Under the pieces are notes generated by a model, which saw nothing but the letters and a program-made list of their open reading frames with translations, searched no databases and had not been told where the DNA came from. A stretch of 64,000 bases of DNA from Acidobacteriaceae bacterium (GTDB lineage: Bacteria; Acidobacteriota; Terriglobia; Terriglobales; Acidobacteriaceae). Positions 34,376-42,834 of the stretch are shown one piece after another (within the stretch, counting starts at the first letter, position 1; each line of letters starts with the position of its first letter). The stretch lies in the NCBI GenBank assembly GCA_003138515.1, contig PLGG01000015.1:125344-189343 (forward strand), read 5' to 3'. Position numbers and translations under genes: made by a program.

Positions 34376-35143
34376 ATGCGGGGATACTTTGACGACGAAG
34401 AAGCGGAGCGCGAGACGACCAAAGATCGCGGGCACGACACCGAGCTGACACTGGGCGCGGGTGCGCTGCTGGGGATGGTCTTTGGCCTCGTGCTCGTGTG
34501 CGGGCTGTGCTTCTGGCTGGGATACGAGGTGGGGCATCACAGTTCGGCAGCGGCACCCGCATCGGCAGCGCAGCCGGCCGCGCCAACGGCCGCTCCGGAC
34601 CAGGAGCCGTTGCAAGGAAATGGCTCGATTCCCAAGCCCTCAGCAGACGCGCAGGCGCCGGCGCCGCCGGTTTCACCGGCAAGTGACGGCGCAACGATGC
34701 CGGTCGCGGATGGCGGCGCGAATCCAGCGACTACGAAGCAGGGGCCAGCGCCGGCTGGCCAAACAGGCCCGCCCGCAAGTTCGCCGGCCAGCGCGCCGGC
34801 GCCTGCCGCACCGCCTCAGACCCATCCGCAGGTGCAACCGGCATTTCCAGCGACGGGGAACGGATCGTCTGGCGGGTCGCCGGCTGCAGCGCCCAGGGTG
34901 CGTCCCGCAATGCCGGGTGCCGCGGGTCAATTCACGGTGCAGGTTGCTGCGGTGTCGCACCAGGATGACGCCGATGTGCTGGTGAATGCTCTGCGCAAGC
35001 GAGGCTATGCGGTCACGGCGCGGCGCGAGCCGTCGGACGGCCTGATTCATGTGCGCATTGGGCCGTTCGCGACGCACGACGAAGCGAACCGCATGTGCAC
35101 GAGGCTGCTTAACGATGGGTACAACGCGATGGTGCAGCCGTAG
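34376..35143 (+). CDS. SPOR-domain inner membrane protein
   Basis: A 255-residue bitopic protein. The cytoplasmic N-terminus is acidic (MRGYFDDEEAERETTKD), followed by one helix (about 29-53, LLGMVFGLVLVCGLCFWLGYEVG). A 115-residue Ala/Pro/Gln-rich periplasmic linker comes next, then a C-terminal SPOR domain from about residue 180 (FTVQVAAVSHQDDADVLVNALRKRG) to the end. SPOR domains bind denuded glycan strands at the division septum, as in FtsN or DedD. The ATG at 34376 is preferred because AGGAAG lies five bases before it; the GTG at 34355 has no SD. Confidence 0.85.
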   Translation: MRGYFDDEEAERETTKDRGHDTELTLGAGALLGMVFGLVLVCGLCFWLGYEVGHHSSAAAPASAAQPAAPTAAPDQEPLQGNGSIPKPSADAQAPAPPVSPASDGATMPVADGGANPATTKQGPAPAGQTGPPASSPASAPAPAAPPQTHPQVQPAFPATGNGSSGGSPAAAPRVRPAMPGAAGQFTVQVAAVSHQDDADVLVNALRKRGYAVTARREPSDGLIHVRIGPFATHDEANRMCTRLLNDGYNAMVQP

Positions 35144-35145
35144 CT

Positions 35146-35856
35146 TCAGCCCCGCATCCACTCCGGCAACCCTGAGGCTATTGCGGCGCGGACGGCTTCA
35201 GACAGCTCGTCCCGCGTGGAGTAATTGACGGGATCGATGGGCGGGTGAAAGACAATGTGCGCCACTCCGGGGTGAATTCGCCAGCTGCCCGCGGGAAGGA
35301 TCTTCTCACTTCCATAAATTGAGACGGGGATGCAGGGCGCTCCAGAGTCTTTGGCGAGATAAAAAGTGCCTTTCTTAAAGGGCAGCATGCGGCCGTCGGG
35401 CGAGCGCATGCCTTCAACAAATGTGGTGATATGCAAGCCGTTGGCGAGGACGCGCTGAGCGTAGGCAACGGCGAGCTGCGCGCCTTCGACAGTGCCGTCG
35501 CGGTCTACAGGAATGAAGCCGGCCAGCTTGAAGGCGTAGCCGAGGACGGGAATCTTCATGAGAGAGCGCTTGAAGAAAACCGAGGTGCGGGAGGGCAGAT
35601 GCGACATGAGCGCCGGCGCATCGAGGTTAGATAGGTGGTTGGCCATGAAGATGCATGAGCGGCCGGTGGGGATGCGGTCGAGACCTTCAATGCGCAGGCG
35701 GATGCCGGCCACGCGGATGGCAATACGAGCGATCCAGGAGCCGACGGCGTAGAGCGGACCGACGTTGCCAGTGAGAAGCGTAAATGGAATGAAGATGGCC
35801 GCTGAGGGCAGGGCAAGGGCGACGATGGTGACGAAGACGATGAGCGAGACGATCAT
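35146..35856 (-). CDS. plsC: 1-acyl-sn-glycerol-3-phosphate acyltransferase (PlsC), copy 1
   Basis: A 236-residue acyltransferase that makes phosphatidic acid from lysophosphatidic acid at the inner membrane. An N-terminal helix (VSLIVFVTIVALALPSAAIFIPF) precedes the catalytic NHLSNLD (HX4D, His74 and Asp79). VEGMRSPDGRMLPFKKG is the glycerol-phosphate-binding block II/III and GAPCIPVSIYG block IV. It is the last gene of the dapF-ldcA-mpl-plsC-plsC direction, 121 bases after its close paralogue, with which it shares exact length and ending ASGLPEWMR. Confidence 0.92.
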   Translation of the reverse strand: MIVSLIVFVTIVALALPSAAIFIPFTLLTGNVGPLYAVGSWIARIAIRVAGIRLRIEGLDRIPTGRSCIFMANHLSNLDAPALMSHLPSRTSVFFKRSLMKIPVLGYAFKLAGFIPVDRDGTVEGAQLAVAYAQRVLANGLHITTFVEGMRSPDGRMLPFKKGTFYLAKDSGAPCIPVSIYGSEKILPAGSWRIHPGVAHIVFHPPIDPVNYSTRDELSEAVRAAIASGLPEWMRG

Positions 35857-35898
35857 GGGCAGTCATGATGGATGTGCAAAGTTGAGTATCGCATTCAG

Positions 35899-35926
35899 AG
35901 TGGTGAGTGGTCAGTGATCAGTGGTC
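35899..35926. repeat. Heptamer array between the two plsC genes
   Basis: Four 7-mers (AGTGGTG, AGTGGTC, AGTGATC, AGTGGTC) lie 42 bases upstream of the first-copy plsC start and after the stop of the second copy. Confidence 0.6.
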
Positions 35927-35977
35927 AGTTTCCTTCGTGCTGGGCCCGGGGTCGAGTGCAGCCGAGGCGTTTGTAAG

Positions 35978-36688
35978 CTACGCGCGCATCCATTCAGGAA
36001 GGCCGGAGGCGATGGCGGAGCGGACGGCGCGCATGAGTTCGTCGCGCGTGGCGAATGCGGCCGGTTCGATGGGATCGTGGAAGATGACGTGGGCTTGGCC
36101 GGGATGGATGCGCTGACTGCCCTTTCGGAGGATCGTTTCAGTTCCGTAGATGGAGACGGGAATGCACGGCGCGCCGGCGGCCGTGGCGAGAAAGAACGGA
36201 CCTTTCTTGAAGGGCAGCATGCGGCCGTCGGGCGAGCGAGTGCCTTCCACAAATGTGGTGATGTGGACACCCTTCGCGAGAACGCGCTGGGCCTCGGCGA
36301 CGCTGCGCTGCGCGTCGGCAGGATTGCCGGTGCGATCGACGGCGATGAACTCGCCCTGGCGGAAGCCGGTGCCGAGGATGGGCAATTCCATCAGCGAGCG
36401 TTTCATGAAGGCGGAGGTGCGGCCGGGAATGAGCGAGATGAGGGCGGGCGGGTCGAGATTGGAGACGTGGTTCGACATGAAGATGCAGGCGCGATCGCGG
36501 GGGATGCGCTCGAGGCCTTCGACATTGAAGCGGACGCCGGCGAGGCGGCAACTCGAGGAGAGCATGAAACGCGTGGCCCTGTAGAGCGGAAGCACGTCGC
36601 CCGTGATCCAGCACCAGGGAATGAAGAGAAGGGCCGAGGGAATTCCCAGGACGACCATGTTGGCGATGAAGATGAGCGACCAGATCAT
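35978..36688 (-). CDS. plsC: 1-acyl-sn-glycerol-3-phosphate acyltransferase (PlsC), copy 2
   Basis: A 236-residue paralogue of the neighbouring PlsC with the same layout: N-terminal helix, NHVSNLD (His74, Asp79), VEGTRSPDGRMLPFKKG and GAPCIPVSIYG. By eye well over half of the residues are identical, so a local tandem duplication is likely. It follows mpl by only 15 bases and is probably cotranscribed with it. The N-terminal halves differ most, which may reflect acyl chain or head-group preference. Confidence 0.92.
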   Translation of the reverse strand: MIWSLIFIANMVVLGIPSALLFIPWCWITGDVLPLYRATRFMLSSSCRLAGVRFNVEGLERIPRDRACIFMSNHVSNLDPPALISLIPGRTSAFMKRSLMELPILGTGFRQGEFIAVDRTGNPADAQRSVAEAQRVLAKGVHITTFVEGTRSPDGRMLPFKKGPFFLATAAGAPCIPVSIYGTETILRKGSQRIHPGQAHVIFHDPIEPAAFATRDELMRAVRSAIASGLPEWMRA

Positions 36689-36703
36689 GCGTGCCTCTTG
36701 CTG

Positions 36704-38146
36704 TTACACGCTGGCAGCGGCAAAGCGCTCGCGCAGATGGGCGGGCAGCTTCTCGTAGATGCCGTCGAAGCCGCCATTCGAGAGGATAGCGACAACATCG
36801 CCGGGCGCGAGCTGCGGCGTAATTGCGCCCACGATGGCGTCCGCGTCGGCGAGAAGCTCGGCGGGTGTGTCTGCGGCGTTGAGGGCGCGGACGACTTCCT
36901 CGGGGTGCAGGCGCTCAGTCTCGGGAATGCGCTCCTGCTGATAGACGGCGGCGAGAACGGCTCGATCGGCGAGGCCGAGACTCGAAACTAGCTCGGCGGC
37001 GAGGACTTTGCGGCGCAGCGTGTTGGAGCGCGGCTCTAACACGGCCCAGAGACGCGCGCCGGGGTAGGTGGCGCGCAACGCGCGGAGAGTTTCGCGGATG
37101 GCCGTGGGGTGGTGCGCAAAGTCTTCGATGAGAGTGATTCCGTTGATTTCTGCACGGACCTCGAGGCGGCGCTTGACGCTTTTGAAGGTGGCCAGAGCTT
37201 CGGCGATTGCGGCAGTAGGGATGCCCACAGCGGCGGCGAGTGCGGCAGCAGCGGTAGCATTCAGAGCGTTGTGCTCGCCGGCGAGATGCATTTCAAAATC
37301 GGCCCATCCGACACCGGAACGAAGAACTTCCCAATGCATGCGGCCGGATTCGTATCGGAGATTGCGAATGCGCCAATTGGCGGCTTCGGTGAATCCGTAT
37401 CGCTCGACCGGACAAAAAGCGTGGCTCACACATTCGGTGACGTTGGGGCTGCCATCGTAGGCGACGATCAGGCCGCGGCGCGGGACAAGATTGACCAGAC
37501 GCTTGAACGCGGTCTTGACGGCTTCGAGATCGGCGTAGATGTCCGCGTGATCAAACTCGACGTGCGTGAGGATGAGCTCGGCGGGAAAGTAGTGGAGAAA
37601 TTTTGGGCCCTTGTCGAAGAAGGCCGTGTCGTACTCGTCGCCCTCGAGGATGAAGTTGCGCGTGGGGCGGAGCTGGAAGCTGGAGCCGAAGTTCTCTGCC
37701 ACACCGCCGATGAGAAACGAAGGTTCGAGCAAGGAATCGTTGCGCGCGGCGACCTGGTAGATCCAGGCAAGCATGCTGGTGGTCGTGGTCTTGCCATGGG
37801 TACCGGCGACGATGAGGGATTCGCGGCTCTTTAGAAACTCTTCGCGTAGGAGCGCAGCCATCGAGGTGAAGGGAATGCGGTCGTCGAGGACGCGCTCGAT
37901 TTCAGGGTTGCCGCGGGAGAGAGCATTGCCGATGACGACGAGGTCAGGCACGGGATCAAGATTGGATTCGCTGTACGGTTCGAGGATGGGAATGCCGAGC
38001 GAGCGAAGCAGATCGCTCATGGGCGGGTAGGCGCCCTTGTCGGAGCCGGTGATGCGGTGGCCCTTGAGCTGCAGCAGTCCCGCGAGCGAGGCCATGGCGG
38101 TGCCGCAGATGCCGATGAGGTGGATGTGGCGCGGCGATCCGGTCAC
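36704..38146 (-). CDS. mpl: UDP-MurNAc:L-Ala-gamma-D-Glu-meso-DAP ligase (Mpl)
   Basis: A 480-residue Mur ligase that joins recycled tripeptide to UDP-MurNAc in the cytoplasm. It begins HIHLIGICGTAMASLAGLLQ and has the P-loop AGTHGKTTTTSMLAW. LIGGVAENFGSSF and EGDEYDTAFFDKGPKF are Mpl-specific and separate it from MurC; the later LIEDFAHHPTAIRETL holds the catalytic His. The start is a GTG at 38146 that overlaps the ldcA stop (GTGA). A long in-frame upstream extension is Arg-rich, overlaps ldcA and is rejected. Confidence 0.93.
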   Translation of the reverse strand: MTGSPRHIHLIGICGTAMASLAGLLQLKGHRITGSDKGAYPPMSDLLRSLGIPILEPYSESNLDPVPDLVVIGNALSRGNPEIERVLDDRIPFTSMAALLREEFLKSRESLIVAGTHGKTTTTSMLAWIYQVAARNDSLLEPSFLIGGVAENFGSSFQLRPTRNFILEGDEYDTAFFDKGPKFLHYFPAELILTHVEFDHADIYADLEAVKTAFKRLVNLVPRRGLIVAYDGSPNVTECVSHAFCPVERYGFTEAANWRIRNLRYESGRMHWEVLRSGVGWADFEMHLAGEHNALNATAAAALAAAVGIPTAAIAEALATFKSVKRRLEVRAEINGITLIEDFAHHPTAIRETLRALRATYPGARLWAVLEPRSNTLRRKVLAAELVSSLGLADRAVLAAVYQQERIPETERLHPEEVVRALNAADTPAELLADADAIVGAITPQLAPGDVVAILSNGGFDGIYEKLPAHLRERFAAASV

Positions 38147-39087
38147 TTTTTCACCGCCGGTTCGAGGATGTGAAGGCTGGCAGTGTCGCCAACGGCGAGC
38201 TCGGCTTCGACGCCGAACGTAAGTGTCACGTTTTCGCGCGAAACGTGGCCGCTGCGCAAGCCGATGGCGATGGGCACGTCGAGACCATCGAGTGCGTTGA
38301 GAATGGCTTCTTCTAAGAGGGAATCGGGTGCTCCCGGCGAGGCGCAATCGAGCATCTCGCCGAAGACGATCCCGCGGACACCTTCGAGCTTTCCAGCGTT
38401 GCGAAGCTGCCAGAGCATGCGATCGACCTGGTAGGGCTTGACGCCCGTGTCCTCAAGAAACAGCAGTGTTCCCTCCGTGCTTGGCTCCCACGGTGTGCCG
38501 AGGAGCGAAACGAGAATGCTGAGGCAGCCGCCATAAAAGGCACCGCGAACCGTTGAGTGGGCAGGGGTGGGCCTCAGGGTACGCAATCCTTCGGCGGCGC
38601 CGACGCTGTAGGGCTCTCCGGCGAAAGCGGCGCGAAAACTTTCGAGGTGCACGCCGTTGGGAAGATAGAAATCCGCGGCGAGCATGGGGCCGTGAAAAAC
38701 GGGCAGGCCCAGTTCGTCGAGCAGCCGAAGCTGGATGCCGGTCAGGTCGCTATAAGCAAAGAACGGCTTGGGGTGGACGGCGATGGTCTCAAGGTCGAGG
38801 TTATCAAGCAGGTAGTTCGATCCGTAGCCGCCGCGAATACACATGACGGCAGCGGTATCAGGGTCGGCGAAGGCGGCGTGCAAATCGGCGAGGCGCTGCT
38901 GCGGGGCTCCGGCGAAGTAGAGCGGCTCGCGCAGAAGAGCGTTGGCCGCGAATTGCGGCGCATAGCCCAGCGAGCGGAGGGCTGCGAATCCGCGATCGAT
39001 GCGCTCAGGCTTTGCCGGAGACGCCGGGGCGATGATGGAGATGGCCGCATCCGGCGCGATTGGCGGTGGTTTGAGCAGGGCCTTCAT
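38143..39087 (-). CDS. ldcA: LD-carboxypeptidase (peptidase S66)
   Basis: A 314-residue serine peptidase of the LdcA/MccF family that trims tetrapeptide to tripeptide during muropeptide recycling, which makes the substrate that Mpl uses. RGGYGSNYLLDNLD precedes the nucleophile Ser113 in FAYSDLTG; Glu in FLEDTGVKPYQVDRML and His in RSGHVSRENVTL complete the S66 triad. The ATG at 39087 has GGTGAA upstream and sits one base after the dapF stop. The upstream in-frame extension is antisense to dapF and rejected. Confidence 0.9.
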   Translation of the reverse strand: MKALLKPPPIAPDAAISIIAPASPAKPERIDRGFAALRSLGYAPQFAANALLREPLYFAGAPQQRLADLHAAFADPDTAAVMCIRGGYGSNYLLDNLDLETIAVHPKPFFAYSDLTGIQLRLLDELGLPVFHGPMLAADFYLPNGVHLESFRAAFAGEPYSVGAAEGLRTLRPTPAHSTVRGAFYGGCLSILVSLLGTPWEPSTEGTLLFLEDTGVKPYQVDRMLWQLRNAGKLEGVRGIVFGEMLDCASPGAPDSLLEEAILNALDGLDVPIAIGLRSGHVSRENVTLTFGVEAELAVGDTASLHILEPAVKK

Positions 39088-39088
39088 T

Positions 39089-39922
39089 TCACCAAGCCTC
39101 CCCGCGGGCGATGAGCGCAGCTGGGCCCGTGAGATGCAGCTCCGTGCCGGGGCCGTCCCAGGCAACGGTCTGCGCGCCGCCGGGCGCGACAACTTTAAGC
39201 GGCGAGATGCAGCGGCGCAACGCGAGTGCCGCAGTGGCCGCGGCCGAGCTGCCCGTTCCGGACGAACTGGTGGGTCCCACGCCACGCTCGAAGATGCGAA
39301 TCTCGATCTCGTGATCCCCCACGACACGCACAAACTCGACGTTGGTGTGATTGGGGAAATCGCGATGCGTGCAAATCTCAGCGCCGATCCCGGTCCAAAC
39401 GCGGTGGCCGACGTTGAAATCCGGTTTTTCGACGAGAACAACAAAGTGGGGATTACCAGCGGAAACTTCGACGCCGATGACCTCAACACCGTCAATTAAC
39501 TTGAGCGTGTGCGGCACAAACCGTGGCACGCCCATTCCGGTGGTGACTTCGACATTGAAGTTGTCGTGATTGCGGACGGCGTCAATGCGGCAGACACGGA
39601 GGCCAGCATCGGTGGTGATTTCGAGCGTGTCGCCGGGCTTCGAGCCGAGTGACTCGGCCATCCACGCGGCCACGCAGCGCGTGCCATTGCCGCTGATCTC
39701 GGCGATGGAGCCGTCGGCGTTGTGGAGGCGGATGCGGCCGGAACGTGGGCCCGGCCCAGACTCGTTCTTCCAGGCAAAAAACTCAATGCCGTCGGCGCCG
39801 ATGCCGGTATGGCGGTCGCAGAGGCGGCGCGTAAGGTCTGCGGGATCGTGGCCCGCCGCGGCTTCTTCGGTCACGATGAGGAAATCGTTGCCGCACGCAT
39901 GAGCTTTGGCGAAGGGGATCAA
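39089..39922 (-). CDS. dapF: Diaminopimelate epimerase, second catalytic Cys replaced by Ser
   Basis: A 277-residue enzyme of the DapF fold, which converts LL- to meso-diaminopimelate for lysine and cell wall. The start AKAHACGNDFLIV, DRHTGIGADG and the first catalytic Cys83 in ISGNGTRCVAAW are all normal. In the second half the consensus ACGTGACA is SSGTGSSA here, so Ser221 stands where the second catalytic Cys should be. The remaining FERGVGPT and NPHFVV motifs are intact. The start is TTG with GGAGG four bases upstream. It is the first gene of the operon with ldcA and mpl. Confidence 0.85.
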   Translation of the reverse strand: MIPFAKAHACGNDFLIVTEEAAAGHDPADLTRRLCDRHTGIGADGIEFFAWKNESGPGPRSGRIRLHNADGSIAEISGNGTRCVAAWMAESLGSKPGDTLEITTDAGLRVCRIDAVRNHDNFNVEVTTGMGVPRFVPHTLKLIDGVEVIGVEVSAGNPHFVVLVEKPDFNVGHRVWTGIGAEICTHRDFPNHTNVEFVRVVGDHEIEIRIFERGVGPTSSSGTGSSAAATAALALRRCISPLKVVAPGGAQTVAWDGPGTELHLTGPAALIARGEAW

Positions 39923-40081
39923 TACTCCTCCGGATTGCGAACCCTGAGGAGCGCGGCGAGCGGTTGAGTGAGTTGTCCAGAGTCAAGAATCACGGTAGTT
40001 CCCAGCCCGATGCTACCACCGCTGCGAGGGGGCTGTTGAGCCAGAATGCGGAGACGTGCCGTGTGATGCAAGAGTGTGCGC

Positions 40082-41812
40082 TTAGAAAGAAACACGGGAG
40101 CGATCGAGCCACTTGGTGGAGGCATAAATCGCGGCCGATGGCTGATTTTTTGCCGTGAAGCGGCCCATCAGCGTGAAGTCGGCGAGATGCGCTTTTACGG
40201 CCTTGTCTATCTCGTCGCCGTCAAATGCGACGATGATGGCGGCGTGGCTGGCAGGCGCGGCGAGCGCGGAGCGATAAATTTCGAGGTCGCTCTCGTTGAT
40301 GGTCTGGCGGAGAGGAATGCCGGTGAAGGCAACGATCTCAGGGTAGATGGATGTGTTCATGAGCACGGTCGCATGCGGGTCGAGGATGAGCAACGACTTA
40401 AGAGCCGGAGGAATGGCATCGTCGTAAGGCTGGCGCGCATCGGCGTTCTTCGTGCCTTCTATGTAAACGACGGGATCGGAGCGCAGGAGCGCAGAAACGT
40501 TCAGGCCAGCGACAGCAAAGAGGAACGTGAACGCGAGTTTGGGAAGAACGACCGCAACACTTTGGCGCTTGATCCGGCGGAGGCCGTCTGCAGCCAACTG
40601 AGCCGCGAAGCCGAGGCCCAGCGCGAGCGCGGGCAGAAGCTCGAGGCCGTAGCGCGTGTTGTACCAGGTGTAGGGCCACCAGGCGGGGAAGAAGATGGGG
40701 ACTGATCCGTAAGCGACGGACCACGCATAAAAGGGGGCCGGGAGCCAGAGAAGAAGGGTCCAGGCGAGAGCGCGACGACGTGCGGCGGATTTTTCAACGA
40801 GCCAGGCGCCGGCAGCGCCGAGCGCGGCACCGGCGACGACGATGCTGCCCCAGAAATTGCTCCAACCGGGAGCGGCAACAGAGTCGAGCTCGGAGACTTT
40901 GAGGTAGTAGAGGAGCGCGACCCAGGGGCTGTGCCATCCGGGATGCGGCAGCGATCCCGGCGCGGTGGTGCGAAGTTCGATCGCGTGAGCAGAGTAAGGC
41001 CCGCGCGCGAAGTAGAGCCAGTCGCCGAAGCAGACTGAGTTGTAGAGGAACCAGAGAAGCGGCGCGGCGGCGATAGCGAGAGTCGCAAGCCAGAATGCCG
41101 GCGAAGCAAGGCGTCCGCGCTCGCGCTTGGCCGCGTGGCGGAGCAGCGTGATTGCAACGCCGCTCCAGGCGATGAGGGCGATGATCCAGCCGTCGTAGCG
41201 GGTGAAGATGGCGGCGACGAGAGCGGCGGCGATGCAGGCCTGAAGACGCCCGGAGTGCGCGATGCTCGAGCGCGGTGCCGACGGAGCCGACCGCAGCTCA
41301 AAGCTGGCGGCTGCGGTTTCGCGGTCGATTGCGGCGCGCCACTCGACGAGCCAGACCACGATCCAGATGACCTCGCAAAGAAAAAGCGGCTCGGTCATGA
41401 CGGTGGTCTGGAGGTAAAGGAGATTCGGGTTGAGAGCGAAGAAGACGAGCGCGAGACCGGCGGGCGCGGGGCTGAGCCAGTTCCGCGCCAGGCGATAGAT
41501 GCCGGCGCAGGAGGCAATGTAAGAAAGCGACGATGGAATGACTGCGGCGAGGCCGGTAGCCCACCACCTATAGTTCTGCACGAAGGGCAGAAGAAGGATG
41601 TGCGGGAGCGGCAGCCACACTGAGCCGAGCTCGGAGAAGCGCGGCGTGCGGGAATCGAAGACGCGACGCGCGATGTGCAGGTGAGCAACGGCGTCGCCGT
41701 AGTTGAGCATCGAACCGTGACGCCAGCTCCAGAGAATGGCGGCCACTGAGGCTGCCATGCAGAAGGCCAGAACGGCCCAACCTTCCGCATTCGAGATGCT
41801 CTTCTCAGTCAA
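40082..41812 (-). CDS. GT39-like polytopic glycosyltransferase
   Basis: A 576-residue integral membrane protein with about a dozen hydrophobic segments. The first extracytoplasmic loop contains YGDAVAHLHIARRVFD with the acidic residue expected for GT-C enzymes (ArnT/PMT type), followed by TTVMTEPLFL. GT-C enzymes transfer sugars from polyprenyl-phosphate carriers to lipids, glycans or proteins outside the cytoplasm; the GT2 enzyme at 6.4 kb could make such a donor. The start is TTG inside the last codons of pfkB, an 8-base overlap, with weak SD. The acceptor is unknown. Confidence 0.78.
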   Translation of the reverse strand: MTEKSISNAEGWAVLAFCMAASVAAILWSWRHGSMLNYGDAVAHLHIARRVFDSRTPRFSELGSVWLPLPHILLLPFVQNYRWWATGLAAVIPSSLSYIASCAGIYRLARNWLSPAPAGLALVFFALNPNLLYLQTTVMTEPLFLCEVIWIVVWLVEWRAAIDRETAAASFELRSAPSAPRSSIAHSGRLQACIAAALVAAIFTRYDGWIIALIAWSGVAITLLRHAAKRERGRLASPAFWLATLAIAAAPLLWFLYNSVCFGDWLYFARGPYSAHAIELRTTAPGSLPHPGWHSPWVALLYYLKVSELDSVAAPGWSNFWGSIVVAGAALGAAGAWLVEKSAARRRALAWTLLLWLPAPFYAWSVAYGSVPIFFPAWWPYTWYNTRYGLELLPALALGLGFAAQLAADGLRRIKRQSVAVVLPKLAFTFLFAVAGLNVSALLRSDPVVYIEGTKNADARQPYDDAIPPALKSLLILDPHATVLMNTSIYPEIVAFTGIPLRQTINESDLEIYRSALAAPASHAAIIVAFDGDEIDKAVKAHLADFTLMGRFTAKNQPSAAIYASTKWLDRSRVSF

Positions 41813-42734
41813 GGTGCGTCAGCTCGCGAAAGACATTGAAGCGCGCATCGATTTCAGCGCGCGAGATCTGCTGCAGACGCTCGGTGCCGAAGCGCTCGCA
41901 GGCGTAGGAGCCCATGACGCTGCCGTAAAACATAGCATGGCGCCAGGCGGTTGGCGTCTGCTCAGGCTGCGAAGCGAGATAACCGAAGAAGCCTCCGGCA
42001 AAGCTGTCGCCCGCGCCGGTTGGGTCAACGACCTCTTTGAGCGGCAGGGCCGGAGCCCTGAAGGTGCGAAGCTCATCGCCTCGATTTTTTGAAGGCGAGC
42101 TGTAGAACAGTGTCGCGCCGTACTCGCCATGCTTGACGACCAACGCGCGGGGGCCGAGAGCCATGACGCCGCGTGCAGCCTGCACCAGGTTGTTGTTGCC
42201 GGCCAGCATGCGGGCCTCAGTGTCGTTGATGAGCAGAACGTCGAGGCCCTTGAGAACTTCCAGGAGGGCAGGACGATGGTCCTTGATCCAGTAATTCATG
42301 GTGTCGCCGGCCACGAGCTTGACATTGGGCATGGCATCGCGCACGCGGCGTTGGAGGATGGGGTCGATGTTGGCGAGGAAGAGGAACTCCGAGTCGCGGT
42401 AGGCATCGGGGATTTTTGGCTCGAAGGAGGCGAAGACGTTGAGCTCGGTGGAGCGAGTCTTCGCTTCGTTGATGTTTTCGAGGTAGGAGCCCTCCCAGAA
42501 GAAGCTTTTGCCGGCGGTGTGCTCAATGCCGCGCGTATCGATGTTGCGTGCGGCAAAGACAGTTTCCTGCTTACGGCCGAAGTCTTCGCCGACCACTGCA
42601 ATGACGCGCACATCGGTAAAGAAGCTGGCGGCGAGCGAGAAATAGGTGGCGGCGCCGCCGAGGCAGCGCTCGCGGCGTCCGGCGGGGGTTTCGATGGAGT
42701 CGTAAGCCACGCTGCCGACTACGGTGATGGACAT
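41805..42734 (-). CDS. PfkB-family carbohydrate kinase
   Basis: A 309-residue ribokinase-fold kinase. It has the N-terminal GSVAYDSIETP and GGAATYFSLAAS substrate lid, and the catalytic-anion hole signature DPTGAGDSFAGGF with its base Asp near the C-terminus. PfkB kinases phosphorylate ribose, fructose derivatives, adenosine or other nucleosides. mtnP is immediately upstream in the same direction (100 bases), so a salvage role for methylthioribose or a nucleoside is possible but unproven. The 3' end overlaps the GT39 gene. Confidence 0.87.
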   Translation of the reverse strand: MSITVVGSVAYDSIETPAGRRERCLGGAATYFSLAASFFTDVRVIAVVGEDFGRKQETVFAARNIDTRGIEHTAGKSFFWEGSYLENINEAKTRSTELNVFASFEPKIPDAYRDSEFLFLANIDPILQRRVRDAMPNVKLVAGDTMNYWIKDHRPALLEVLKGLDVLLINDTEARMLAGNNNLVQAARGVMALGPRALVVKHGEYGATLFYSSPSKNRGDELRTFRAPALPLKEVVDPTGAGDSFAGGFFGYLASQPEQTPTAWRHAMFYGSVMGSYACERFGTERLQQISRAEIDARFNVFRELTHLD

Positions 42735-42761
42735 GGGTTGGTCTTCCTCAAATGTAAGGTT

Positions 42762-42796
42762 AGCAAGTTAGCGGGATTGGCGGGGTTAGCGGAGCC
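42762..42796. repeat. Nonamer array between mtnP and pfkB
   Basis: Four units, AGCAAGTT (8), AGCGGGATT, GGCGGGGTT and AGCGGAGCC, lie in the 100-base gap between the two genes. Confidence 0.55.
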
Positions 42797-42834
42797 CGAA
42801 TCGGTTAAGAAGATTTGGCCAACACCGCGTTGCC

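Noticed and set aside
39088..39495. An N-terminal extension of ldcA to 39495
   Set aside because: It is Arg/Ser/Pro-rich, overlaps dapF, which is coded on the same strand in another frame, and precedes the family core. The ATG at 39087 has a ribosome site.
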